This document shows positions 1-8,271 of a stretch of DNA of 64,000 nucleotides, piece by piece. Source of the stretch: Streptomyces turgidiscabies Car8. Lineage in GTDB: Bacteria; Actinomycetota; Actinomycetes; Streptomycetales; Streptomycetaceae. How positions within the stretch are numbered: the first letter of the stretch is position 1; every line of letters starts with the position of its first letter. The position numbers were made by a program, and so were the translations under genes. Below the pieces are notes generated by a model. The model saw only the letters and a program-made list of their open reading frames with translations, was not told the DNA's origin and did no database searches. The stretch is from the NCBI RefSeq assembly GCF_000331005.1, contig NZ_AEJB01000343.1:1-64000 (forward strand), in the 5' to 3' direction.

Positions 1-208
1 GCCCTTCACGTACCTCGCCCAGGCGTTGCCCCTCGGCGATCAGTCCGAAGATCTCCTGGGACCAACGGTGGATGGCCTCGGACAGCTCTTGTGACGCCTG
101 TGGATCGTGCTTGATCGAGTACATCAGGTCGAGGAGCTCGGCGTTGGCCGTGGCGAAGTCCACGTAGGCGTGGAGCGCGGAGTGCATCCCTCGGTGCCAG
201 TCGTCAGA
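1..208 (-). pseudogene. C-terminal fragment of a TetR-family regulator, cut by the window edge
   Basis: Read on the minus strand from about 208 down to position 1, one open frame encodes a stretch typical of the ligand-binding C-terminal domain of TetR/AcrR regulators: AYVDFATANAELLDLMYS, then HRWSQEIFGLIAEGQRLGE. An ATG lies at 187, but no helix-turn-helix can be placed upstream. The bases that would encode it are the 3' end of the galactanase-like gene, whose stop codon (206-204) falls inside this frame's start region. The simplest reading is a regulator that lost its DNA-binding half when the glycosidase gene came to lie beside it. The 3' end lies outside the window, so I cannot rule out that a short ligand-binding-only protein is made. 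Confidence 0.6.
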
Positions 209-1643
209 CGGTGCTGCGCTGGAACTGCTGGTTGGTGCCGGTCCCGCAGGTCCACTGGATGAGCCGGGCGCCGTTGGCGGTGGAGGCGTCCTTCACGTCC
301 AGGCACTTGCCGCTGTGCCGGGCCACCACCCGGTAGTAGCCGTTGCCCTGGTCCTGGAACTGCCACTGCTGGTTGGTGCCGGTGCCGCAGCGGTACTGGT
401 TCACGAAGGCACCGTCGGCAGTTGAGGCACCCGCGACGTCCAGGCACTTGCCGCTGTGCTGGGCGAGGACGCGGACGTAGCCGCCACCTGCGTCCTGGAG
501 CCGCCACTGCTGGTTGAGGCCTCCACCGCAGGTGTACTGGAGGGCGATCGCGCTGTCGGAGGCCGAGTTGTCGGAGACGTCGAGGCACTTGCCGCTGTGC
601 CTGGCGACCAGGTTGTCGTACGGGCCGCCGCCCACACCGGTGACCGTGCCGGCGTCGGTGTCGATGGCGACCTGCGGGTACCAGGGCAGGTCCAGGGTGG
701 TGCTGGTGGGGAAGGTCAGGGGGAGCCAGACGTACTGGGAGTCGTTGACCGTGCCACCCATGGAGTTGCCCCAGCGGTCGCCCATGTACAGGTACGAGGT
801 GCCCGAAGTGCCCTGGACGGGCAGGACGAACGTGGTCTGGGAGCCGTAGCCGGTGTCGTCACCGACGTCGGTCATCGCCGTCCACGGGCCGGTGATGCTG
901 CTCGCGGTCGCGTACCTCTGCTGGTTGGGCTTCCAGCCGCTGTTGCCGGAGGTGAGCATGAAGTAGACGCCGTTCCGCTTGAACAGCGCCGGCGCCTCAC
1001 GGAAGGTGCCGGCCCACGGGTTGGCGGTCAGGCTGTCGTACGCCGTGTAGTCGGCGGTGAGCTTCCAGATCTGCAGGTCGGCGTTGCCGGCCGCGGAGGT
1101 GATCTGGTAGGCGGTGCCGTCGTCGTTCTTGAACAGCGTCATGTCGCGGGACGTGGTGCCGGACGGCGGGCGGAAGCTGCCCCGCCAGGTGTAGTCGCCG
1201 TCGACGGTGTCGGAGACGGCGACCGCGGCGCGGGCCTGGTTGTAGTCGCTGCCGTTCTCCTTGTGCATCCACATCACGAACTTGCCGGTGGTGCTGTTGA
1301 AGATCACCTTCGGTCGTTCGATGTTGGCGACGGCGAGTTCGGGACTGCTGGCCCGGGTCAGGACGTTGCGCCGGAACTCCCAGGTCTTGAGGTCGGTGGA
1401 CCGGTAGGCGGAGACGGCCTTGAAGGTGTTGTCGGCGTTGCGGTTCTCACCGAACCAGTAGTAGAAGGAGCCGACCTTGACCACTCCACCGCCATGGGCC
1501 TGCACTACGGCGCCGGCGGTGTCGGTGAACTGGGTCGCGTTGGACACCGTGACCGGAGCGGCCTGAGCGGGCGATCCGGTCACCAGCAAGGCGAACACGC
1601 TCACCGTGGTGGCCAGCATGAGCGTGAGGGTGCGTCTGAGCAT
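204..1643 (-). CDS. Secreted GH43 exo-beta-1,3-galactanase-like enzyme with a ricin-type (CBM13) domain
   Basis: 479 residues. A Sec signal peptide (about residues 1-28, ending SPAQA) precedes a five-bladed GH43 domain (about 30-335) resembling subfamily 24, which removes galactose from the beta-1,3-galactan backbone of arabinogalactan proteins. Motifs include WFGENRN, NIERPK (Glu near 109), FREAPALF (Glu near 215) and GYGSQTTF (Gln near 269). In the Phanerochaete enzyme of this subfamily a Gln, not an acid, occupies the base position; the Gln here may be its equivalent, which is inference. The C-terminal domain (about 340-479) is a three-repeat beta-trefoil: each repeat has HSGKCLDV and a QxW motif, the last being QxF. 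A minus-strand GAGGT lies just before the ATG. The gene diverges from a fucosidase, suggesting joint attack on fucosylated galactans outside the cell. The exact specificity is not proven by sequence. Confidence 0.85.
   Translation of the reverse strand: MLRRTLTLMLATTVSVFALLVTGSPAQAAPVTVSNATQFTDTAGAVVQAHGGGVVKVGSFYYWFGENRNADNTFKAVSAYRSTDLKTWEFRRNVLTRASSPELAVANIERPKVIFNSTTGKFVMWMHKENGSDYNQARAAVAVSDTVDGDYTWRGSFRPPSGTTSRDMTLFKNDDGTAYQITSAAGNADLQIWKLTADYTAYDSLTANPWAGTFREAPALFKRNGVYFMLTSGNSGWKPNQQRYATASSITGPWTAMTDVGDDTGYGSQTTFVLPVQGTSGTSYLYMGDRWGNSMGGTVNDSQYVWLPLTFPTSTTLDLPWYPQVAIDTDAGTVTGVGGGPYDNLVARHSGKCLDVSDNSASDSAIALQYTCGGGLNQQWRLQDAGGGYVRVLAQHSGKCLDVAGASTADGAFVNQYRCGTGTNQQWQFQDQGNGYYRVVARHSGKCLDVKDASTANGARLIQWTCGTGTNQQFQRSTV
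298..600. repeat. Three imperfect direct DNA repeats inside the ricin domain
   Basis: A near-identical block of about 20 bases, containing AGGCACTTGCCGCTGTG, recurs three times at a spacing of about 140 bases (near 299, 440 and 580). It encodes the HSGKCLDV element of the alpha, beta and gamma ricin repeats. It is an internal gene repeat, not a mobile or CRISPR element, but recombination between copies could delete one lectin repeat. Confidence 0.8.
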
Positions 1644-1991
1644 GGGTTACCTCAACAACGGTTTCGGAATTGTTGATGTGTGTGCGACTCCGTTGTCGGA
1701 CGGTAGAGGGGGCGTATGGGTGCGTCAAGGGCCTTAACATCCGATGTTTATAGGGTCAGGCCCTCGCCCGGCTCGACTGTCGACGTGTTGGGCGTTCATT
1801 TTTGTCCGCCCTCTGGACAGGGTCGACCTCATGCTTGTTAATACATCCAGTGTCATCCCGGTGCGATGTACGCCTTCGTGCGGCTCCCCACATCCCGCCG
1901 ATTCTGGGTGACCCATCCGACCTGTTCGTACTCGGGTACCGAGTCACAGCACGGTCCATGCTGTCCTGTGGACAGTCAGGAGAGATCTCCC
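1644..1991. promoter_or_regulatory. Divergent promoter region with two inverted repeats
   Basis: This gene-free stretch of about 350 bases separates the galactanase-like gene (minus) from the fucosidase (plus). Two dyads are visible. TCAACAA (1652-1658) pairs with TTGTTGA (1670-1676) and overlaps the ribosome-binding region of the minus gene. AACATC-C-GATGTT (1736-1748) is a perfect 6-1-6 palindrome. The 12 bases at 1743-1754, read on the minus strand as CCTATAAACATC, recur exactly upstream of the sugar transporter at 23078-23089. Operator function is inferred from symmetry, recurrence and position only. Confidence 0.5.
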
Positions 1992-4328
1992 TTGTCAGAA
2001 CCGCCCACTCGACGAAGAGTACTGATGGGTATGGCGGCCATGACGGTCGCCGCCGTCGTCACTCCCGCCCTGGCGAGCCCCGCGCACGCCGCCTCCACCC
2101 AACCCCTGCCACTCCCGCCGCTGCGCATCCCCAAGCTGGACATGGAGGTCGAGCAGCAGTCGGACGAGAAGGTCCAGTGGCTGCAGGACGCCAAGATCGG
2201 CATGTTCATCCACTGGGGTCCCTACTCCGGCCCGGCCAAGGGCGAGTGGTACATGCAGAACGCCGCCATCACGCCGGAGAACTACAAGAAGTACGTCACC
2301 GACGCCACCAGCGAGCAGTTCACCGGCAGCGCCTACGACCCGGCCGCCTGGGCCCAGTTGGCGAAGGACATGGGCGCCAAGTACACCGTGCTCACCACCC
2401 GCCACCACGACGGCTTCGCACTGTGGCCGTCCACCCACCCGAACGCCTGGCACTCAGGTCAGGCGCCGCTGCAGAAGGACTTCGTCGGCCAGTACGTCAC
2501 CGCCGTACGCAACGCCGGACTGAAGGTGGGCCTCTACTTCTCGCCGCTGAACTGGCGTTACCCCGGCTACTACGACGTCCGCGGCACCAACTGCCTACCC
2601 AACGCCTGGAATTACACCACCGATCCCGCGCACAAGGAGAACGCGCGGATCATGAAGAACGAGGTGTACCAACAGGTCAAGGAGCTGGTCACCCAGTACG
2701 GAAAGATCGACGACATCTGGTGGGACGGCGGCTGGCTGGGCCAGCAGGGCTCCGACGCGGACGCCGCCTTCTTCTGGGAGCCCGGCAAGTTCCGCGACCC
2801 CGCGAACGAGTGGCCGGTGGATGCCGCCTACGGCGACACCGACCCCGCCACCGGCAAGCCCCTGGGCCTGACCGGCCTGGTCCGCAAGCACCAGCCCGAC
2901 GCCGTCACCACTCTGCGCGCCGGCTGGATCGGCGACTTCGACAGCGAGGAGGGCCCCTCCGTCCCGAGCGGTGCCATCCGCAACGGCAAGTTGTCGGAGA
3001 AGGCCTTCACCATCGGCGGCGCCTGGGGCTACCGGGCCGGCTCGGGCGTGATGAGCTTCGGCAACGCGATGAACATCCTGGTCAACGCCTGGGTGCGCAA
3101 CATGACTTGCCTGGTCAACATCGGCCCGGACCGCACCGGTGCGGTCCCCAGTGCCCAGCAGACACTCGTTCGGCAGATCGGTTCCTTCCTGACCACGTGC
3201 GGGGAGGCCGTGTACGGCACCCGCGGCGGCCCGTGGAACCCGGTCGACGGCAAGTACGGCTTCACGTACAAGGACAAGACCTTCTACGTCCATCTGCTGC
3301 CCGGCTACAGCGGCACCTCCTTCACCACCCCGCAGATCGGCGACGCGACAGTCACCCGCGTCTTCGACGTGGCGTCGGGCGCCGACCTGTCGTTCAGCGT
3401 GGACGGCGACGGCAAGGTGACCGTCACCGGCATCAACCGCACCCGCATCCCCGAGGACAGCGTCGTCGGTGTCACCCTGGACCGGACGGTGCAGCCGGCC
3501 GACGTCGCCATCGGCAGGACCGCCACAGCGAGCAGCGAGGAAAGCTCCAACGGCAACACGGCAGCCAAGGCGGTCGACGGCTCCACCGCGACCCGCTGGT
3601 GCGCGGCCAACGGCAACACCGGTCACTGGCTGAAGGTGGACCTGGGGGCGGCCAAGCCGGTCACCGGTGCCCGGATCGCCTGGGAGCTGGACGCCACCAA
3701 CTACCGGTACAGGATCGAGGGCTCCACCGACAACACCAACTGGACCACCCTGGCCGACCGCACCGCCACCACCAGCACCAGCCAGGTCCAGGTCGCCATG
3801 TTCAGCGCCTCGGCCAGGTACGTGCGGGTGACGGTCACTGGCCTGCCCTCCGGGGCCTGGGCGTCCATCCGCAGCCTGGAGATCTACGACCGGCCCTTCA
3901 CCGCCGACCTGGGCACGTACAGGGTGGTCAACCGCAAGAGCGGCAAGGTGCTGGACGTCAACGCAGCCTCCAGCGCCGACGGCGCGGCCATCATCCAGTG
4001 GCCATGGACCGGCGGCACCAACCAGCAATGGAAGCTGCTGGCCAACACGGACGGTTCCTACCGGCTGTCCAACGTCCGCAGCGGCAAGGTCCTGGACAGT
4101 CCCGGGGGCTCCGCCGAGGGCGCGGCCCTGGACCAGTGGACCGACACCGGCGCCGGCAACCAACGGTGGCAGCTGGTCCCCGCGACCAGCGGCTACTACC
4201 GGCTCGTCAACGTCGGCAACGGCTGGTGTGCTGACGTCAAGGACGCCTCGACCGCGGACGGCGCCGCGGTCATCCAGTGGCACGGCACCGGCGGCACCAA
4301 CCAGGAATGGCAGGTCATCGCCCTGTAG
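1992..4328 (+). CDS. Tat-exported GH29 alpha-L-fucosidase with F5/8-type and ricin-type binding domains
   Basis: 778 residues from a TTG start at 1992, preceded by AGGAGA about eight bases upstream. I prefer it because it starts a twin-arginine signal (TRRRVLMG, then a hydrophobic stretch ending SPAHA); the frame is open further upstream but lacks a signal there. The GH29 domain spans about 45-400 with KIGMFIHWGPYS, TTRHHDGFALW and the nucleophile Asp near 245 in DDIWWDGG. A galactose-oxidase/discoidin-type carbohydrate-binding domain follows (about 500-635), then a ricin beta-trefoil (about 638-778) with NQQWKLL, NQRWQLV and NQEWQVI. Folded export by Tat suits a large multidomain enzyme. It likely releases terminal L-fucose from plant glycans for the transporter further along the window. 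A strong hairpin terminator follows. Confidence 0.9.
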   Translation: MSEPPTRRRVLMGMAAMTVAAVVTPALASPAHAASTQPLPLPPLRIPKLDMEVEQQSDEKVQWLQDAKIGMFIHWGPYSGPAKGEWYMQNAAITPENYKKYVTDATSEQFTGSAYDPAAWAQLAKDMGAKYTVLTTRHHDGFALWPSTHPNAWHSGQAPLQKDFVGQYVTAVRNAGLKVGLYFSPLNWRYPGYYDVRGTNCLPNAWNYTTDPAHKENARIMKNEVYQQVKELVTQYGKIDDIWWDGGWLGQQGSDADAAFFWEPGKFRDPANEWPVDAAYGDTDPATGKPLGLTGLVRKHQPDAVTTLRAGWIGDFDSEEGPSVPSGAIRNGKLSEKAFTIGGAWGYRAGSGVMSFGNAMNILVNAWVRNMTCLVNIGPDRTGAVPSAQQTLVRQIGSFLTTCGEAVYGTRGGPWNPVDGKYGFTYKDKTFYVHLLPGYSGTSFTTPQIGDATVTRVFDVASGADLSFSVDGDGKVTVTGINRTRIPEDSVVGVTLDRTVQPADVAIGRTATASSEESSNGNTAAKAVDGSTATRWCAANGNTGHWLKVDLGAAKPVTGARIAWELDATNYRYRIEGSTDNTNWTTLADRTATTSTSQVQVAMFSASARYVRVTVTGLPSGAWASIRSLEIYDRPFTADLGTYRVVNRKSGKVLDVNAASSADGAAIIQWPWTGGTNQQWKLLANTDGSYRLSNVRSGKVLDSPGGSAEGAALDQWTDTGAGNQRWQLVPATSGYYRLVNVGNGWCADVKDASTADGAAVIQWHGTGGTNQEWQVIAL

Positions 4329-4344
4329 CCGGACCAGCTGCGCG

Positions 4345-4372
4345 AGGGCCGGTGCCGCACGGCACCGGCCCT
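4345..4372 (+). terminator. Hairpin terminator after the fucosidase gene
   Basis: A perfect 12-base stem, AGGGCCGGTGCC (4345-4356) with GGCACCGGCCCT (4361-4372), closes on a four-base loop 16 bases after the fucosidase stop. There is no long T-run, as is common in Streptomyces. Confidence 0.85.
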
Positions 4373-4439
4373 TGGTCCATCCGGCCTTCCGACCATGGCC
4401 CTTCACTCGTGGAATCAAGAGCATGACCTCGTCAGCGAT

Positions 4440-4985
4440 AGCGCAGAGGCTGCACCGGATGCTCGGCCACGACGAAGTACGGACCGACAGGCTGTCGCAT
4501 GGAGCTCCGACGGCGGCGGCTCCATCCGCGTCCCGTCCTCGCTGTGCGGCGCGGTGGGCATCAAACCGTCCGTCGGTCGCGTCCCCACCGCCTCCGACAC
4601 CGACGGCGACTCCACCGACGGCCCCCTCGCCCGCACCGTTCTGGACGCGGCCATGGCGCTCGAAGCGACCGCCGGCCACCCCGGGAGACCTGACGGGCGT
4701 ACGCGTCGCCGCCTGCCACGACCTGGGCCAGAAGGTCCTCGACCCCGATGTGCGCAGGCTCTTCGACGAGGGACCCGACGACCTGCGCACCGCGGGCGCC
4801 ACCGTCGAAAGAACGTCACCGGGCGGCAGGTCTGCGCCGCCTTCCGGCGAGGAAAGACCGACATCCAAAACGCCTTCCGCGCGGCCATGACGGGCGCCGA
4901 CGTCCTGGTGACCCCGGCCACCCCCGTCCTCGCGCTCCCACACGGCGGCAGTGCTTTCGGGACGATCGGTCCTCGTCGTCCAGGG
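4440..4985 (+). pseudogene. Frameshifted remnant of an amidase-signature (GatA-like) protein
   Basis: Segments of an amidase-signature enzyme appear in two alternating frames. SSDGGGSIRVPSSLCGAVG (the catalytic Ser-rich core) and LARTVLDAAMALEATAGHP lie in one frame. DLTGVRVAACHDLGQKVLDP follows in the next frame after a shift near 4675. GADVLVTPATPVLALPHGG then returns to the first frame near 4890. The N-terminal part with the catalytic Lys and the C-terminal end are missing. This is a dead gene. Confidence 0.75.
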
Positions 4986-5387
4986 TGTGCCGGGCGTGGG
5001 CGATGTCCTCCGGGTGCGTCCCTGACTGCCCACCCTCACAGCTTGACTGGCTCCCTGCGCACTCGACAGCCTCAGCGGGCAGCTACGAGCGTCCGCAGCG
5101 CTGGCGGCTCCCGCGTCGCAGCGGATGGAACCGGGCCGTTCACGCGGGGAAGATCACCGTGCACCGGCTCGACCCGGCCACTCACTTCGGCCCGCAGAGC
5201 TATATCAGCCCTACGGCTCAACTGCCCGACGGCCGCAGCCACCTTGCCCGCACCGCCGACACGGTGATCGCGGTCGTCCGCGCCCATCACGGCTCCACCC
5301 TCAGGCAAGGCGACCCGCTGCCATGAGGGTCTGTGCGGCGCGCTGCCGACCGGCCACCGTCATCGGGACGTCCGGCAGTATGTTCCT
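4986..5387 (+). other. Gene-poor stretch with an unclassified coding remnant
   Basis: No complete gene is visible. The plus-strand frame ending at 5326 has protein-like composition (ITVHRLDPATHFGPQSYISP, then a short acidic/basic tail) but no start, ribosome-binding site or family I recognise. Lying directly after the dead amidase, it is probably another decayed gene end. Confidence 0.35.
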
Positions 5388-5837
5388 GTGCCCCTCGTCC
5401 CCGGAGTCAGTGACCGTGCCGTGGAACCGACGCGGATGCGTCTGGTGGCGGCCGGGGCCGCGGTGGTGACCGTCGGCGCGGGGCTGGGGCTCCGCGCGGT
5501 GGCTGCGGGAAGCCTCGCCAAGTACGGCGGAGACGCGCTGTACACCGTCCTGCTTCTCACCCTTGTCGTTGTGGTGGCACCCCGGGTGACTCCCCCGACG
5601 GCGGCCGGAAGCGCGCTGGCGATCAGTTGGGGGGTGGAGTTCCTGCAGCTCAGCGAGGTGACGACGGAGCTCTCCCGGCGCAGCGTAGTCAGCCGCCTCG
5701 TGCTCGGTTCCACCTTCAACCCACCCGACCTGTTCTGGTACGCGGTCGGTGCGGCAGCGGGGTGGCTGATCCATACCGCGGTGGACTCCGGAGTCCACCG
5801 CCGGCCGAACAGGCGGCGCTGGAACTCGCGCCGGTAG
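5388..5837 (+). CDS. Small DUF2809-type membrane protein
   Basis: 149 residues from a GTG at 5388; an ATG at 5436 is an alternative start. Hydrophobic segments at about 18-40, 48-66, 72-88 and 118-134 predict three to four membrane spans. The block GSLAKYGGDALYTVLLL, the conserved SWGVEFLQL and the end motif FNPPDLFWYAVGA match the DUF2809 family of VanZ-like small integral membrane proteins. No biochemical function is known to me. It stands alone between decayed genes and the convergent glycosidase operon, so context gives no clue to its role. Confidence 0.7.
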   Translation: MPLVPGVSDRAVEPTRMRLVAAGAAVVTVGAGLGLRAVAAGSLAKYGGDALYTVLLLTLVVVVAPRVTPPTAAGSALAISWGVEFLQLSEVTTELSRRSVVSRLVLGSTFNPPDLFWYAVGAAAGWLIHTAVDSGVHRRPNRRRWNSRR

Positions 5838-5988
5838 TCCTCCAGGGTCCGGTCCGATTGCACGGCGGTGACCTCGGCCGCGTCGTCGTTGTCGTCGTCG
5901 AACATCGCGCCCTTCCCGGGGAGTTGCGCGTGACGGCCATGGCGTCGGTGACTGACGTCCGTGAACTGTCGCTGGTGGGGAACGCGGT

Positions 5989-8271
5989 TCAGTCCTCGCA
6001 AGGGAAGCTGCTCACCCCGGGTCCCGCTGTGTTCGTGTGCGGGCGGGCATCGGGGCCGCCGATCCGCAGCCGCCAGGGGTGCGGGCTGTCGGTCTCCACA
6101 TGGAGCCGGGCACCCTCGCGGCGCAGCCGGAAGCGGGCCGTCTCGCCGGGCCCGTCCGGGCTCGGGACGACGACTGTGCGCTCGGCGCCGTCGGCGAAGG
6201 CGTGCACGCGCAGTTCGACGCCCTCGGCCCAGGCGGAGACCGGGCGCTGGTCGTCGGCCGCCAGGGGGATCACGGAGTCCGGGCGGGCCAGCAGCGGCAG
6301 GGTGTGGAAGTCGTGCCGTTCCCGCACCCAGCGCGGGCCGGTGACGACGGCGCCGGTGAGGATGTTGGTCCAGGTGCCCTCGGGCACGTAGTACTCGACC
6401 GTACCGTCGTCACTGAAGACGGGGGCGACGAGCAGATCGTCGCCCAGCATGTACTGCCGGTCGAGCAGGGCGGCGGTGGGATCGTCGGGGAACTCCAGCA
6501 GCATGGCGCGCATCACCGGGACGCCGGTGGTGTGCGCCTGCTGGGCCGCGCGCTGGAGGTAGGGGGCGAGGCGGTGCTTGAGGAGGGTGAACTCGCGGGT
6601 GACCTCGACGGCTTCCTCGCCGTAGTCCCACGGCACACGGTAGGACCTGCTGCCGTGCAGACGGCTGTGCGAGGAGAGCAGGCCGAACTGCACCCAGCGC
6701 TTGAAGACCGCCGGAGTGGGCGTGCCCTCGAAGCCGCCGATGTCATGGCTCCAGAAGCCGAAGCCGGACAGGCCGAGGGAGAGGCCGCCGCGCAGCGACT
6801 CGGCCATGGCGCCGAAGGTGGAGTCGCAGTCGCCGCCCCAGTGCACGGGGTACTGCTGGCCTCCGGCCGTGGCCGAACGGGCGAAGAGCAGCGCCTCCCC
6901 CTCGCCGCGTTCGGCGCGCAGCAGCTCGAAGACGGCCTGGTTGTAGAGGTGTACGTAGTAGTTGTGCATCCGCTCCGGGTCGGAGCCGTCGTGCCAGACG
7001 ACGTCGGTGGGGACGCGCTCGCCGAAGTCGGTCTTGAAGCAGTCCACGCCCTGGTCGAGCAGCGTGCGCAGCTTGCCGGTGTACCAGTCACGGGCGGCCG
7101 GGTGGGTGAAGTCCACCAGGGCCATGCCGGCCTGCCACAGGTCCCACTGCCACACACTGCCGTCGGGACGGCGTACGAGGTACCCCTCGCGCATGCCCTC
7201 CTCGAACAGCGGGGACTTCTGCGCGATGTACGGGTTGATCCACGCGGAGATCCGCAGTCCCCGCTCCTTCAGCCGGGCCAGCATGCCCTCCGGGTCGGGG
7301 AAGGTCTCGGGGTCCCAGTCGAAGTCGCACCACTGGTAGGCACGCATCCAGAAGCAGTCGAAGTGGAAGACACTCAGCGGGATACCGCGCTCCGCCATGC
7401 CGTCGATGAAGCCGCTGACGGTGGCCTCGTCGTAGTCGGTGGTGAAGGACGTCGTCAGCCACAGGCCCAGCGCCCAGGCCGGCGGCAGGGCCGGGCGCCC
7501 GGTGAGCGCGGTGTAGCGCTCCAGGATCTCCTTCGGGGTGGGGCCGTGGACGACGAAGTACTCCAGCGACTGGTCCTCGACGCTGAACTGGACCTGGCCG
7601 ACCGACTCCGAACCGACCTCGTAGCTGACCTTGCCGGGGTGGTTGACGAAGACGCCGTAGCCCCGGTCGGTGAGATGGAACGGGATGTTCTTGTAGGCCT
7701 GTTCGCTGCTCGTGCCGCCGTCGGCCTGCCAGATGTCCACCGTCTGGCCGTTCTTGACGAACGGTGTGAACCGCTCCCCCAATCCGTACACCGACTCGCC
7801 TACGCCGAGCGCAAGTTGCCCGACCATGTGGTGGCGTCCGTCGGCGTCGGTGACGAATCCGCTGCCCCGCTCGCCCGCCGAGGTCAGCACCCTGCCGCCG
7901 GCCGTGAACTCCAGTCGCCATGGTCCGGAGGTGTTCACGCGCAGGGTCAGCTCGCCGGAGGTGAGTTCGAGCAGGGAGCCGTCCCGGTGGACCTTCCCCG
8001 CGCCCTCCTCGGTACCGGGAAGTGCGAACTCCGGTGCCGGGCGCCCGGATCCGGCGTGGTGGGTGGTGCGCACCCCGATCACGCCTTCGGCCGGGGACCA
8101 GCACTCCACGGTCAGCAGGGGGCTGTTGAGGGTGCCCCCGCGGCGGGTGACGTGCTTGACGGGGGCGAAGAGGGTCATCCGGTGCTCGTCGGCACGGACG
8201 TCCGTGACCTCGGTGGCGAAGCGCGCGGTGACACCCGGGCGCATCAGCCAGTAGCCGTCCGTGAACTTCAT
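5989..8271 (-). CDS. GH31 alpha-xylosidase, cytoplasmic
   Basis: 760 residues. The start MKFTDGYWLMRPG and the overall layout match YicI-type alpha-xylosidases, which remove alpha-1,6-xylose from xyloglucan oligosaccharides. The nucleophile Asp lies near 415 in CFKTDFGERVP and the acid/base Asp near 480 in GGDCDST; both positions agree closely with YicI (416 and 482). There is no signal peptide, so it acts on imported oligosaccharides. The ATG at 8271 overlaps the stop of the upstream GH1 gene (ATGA), indicating translational coupling in a GH3-GH1-GH31 operon. The frame is open upstream, but those codons belong to the GH1 gene. Specificity between alpha-xylosidase and alpha-glucosidase is inferred from overall similarity. 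Confidence 0.9.
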   Translation of the reverse strand: MKFTDGYWLMRPGVTARFATEVTDVRADEHRMTLFAPVKHVTRRGGTLNSPLLTVECWSPAEGVIGVRTTHHAGSGRPAPEFALPGTEEGAGKVHRDGSLLELTSGELTLRVNTSGPWRLEFTAGGRVLTSAGERGSGFVTDADGRHHMVGQLALGVGESVYGLGERFTPFVKNGQTVDIWQADGGTSSEQAYKNIPFHLTDRGYGVFVNHPGKVSYEVGSESVGQVQFSVEDQSLEYFVVHGPTPKEILERYTALTGRPALPPAWALGLWLTTSFTTDYDEATVSGFIDGMAERGIPLSVFHFDCFWMRAYQWCDFDWDPETFPDPEGMLARLKERGLRISAWINPYIAQKSPLFEEGMREGYLVRRPDGSVWQWDLWQAGMALVDFTHPAARDWYTGKLRTLLDQGVDCFKTDFGERVPTDVVWHDGSDPERMHNYYVHLYNQAVFELLRAERGEGEALLFARSATAGGQQYPVHWGGDCDSTFGAMAESLRGGLSLGLSGFGFWSHDIGGFEGTPTPAVFKRWVQFGLLSSHSRLHGSRSYRVPWDYGEEAVEVTREFTLLKHRLAPYLQRAAQQAHTTGVPVMRAMLLEFPDDPTAALLDRQYMLGDDLLVAPVFSDDGTVEYYVPEGTWTNILTGAVVTGPRWVRERHDFHTLPLLARPDSVIPLAADDQRPVSAWAEGVELRVHAFADGAERTVVVPSPDGPGETARFRLRREGARLHVETDSPHPWRLRIGGPDARPHTNTAGPGVSSFPCED

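Noticed and set aside
456..1676. Long plus-strand open frame opposite the galactanase-like gene
   Set aside because: It mirrors codon positions of the real gene, is rich in Val/Gly/Arg without domain likeness, and lacks a ribosome-binding site.
2595..5039. 814-codon minus-strand open frame opposite the first fucosidase and the amidase remnant
   Set aside because: It spans a live gene, a terminator and a dead gene on the other strand, with no recognisable domain.
5360..5905. Minus-strand frame starting MFDDDNDDAAEV
   Set aside because: The first 40 residues look protein-like (acidic start, then EDYRREFQRRLFGRR), but the rest is antisense to the DUF2809 gene and no family is recognised. It may be a short gene end, not supported enough to list.
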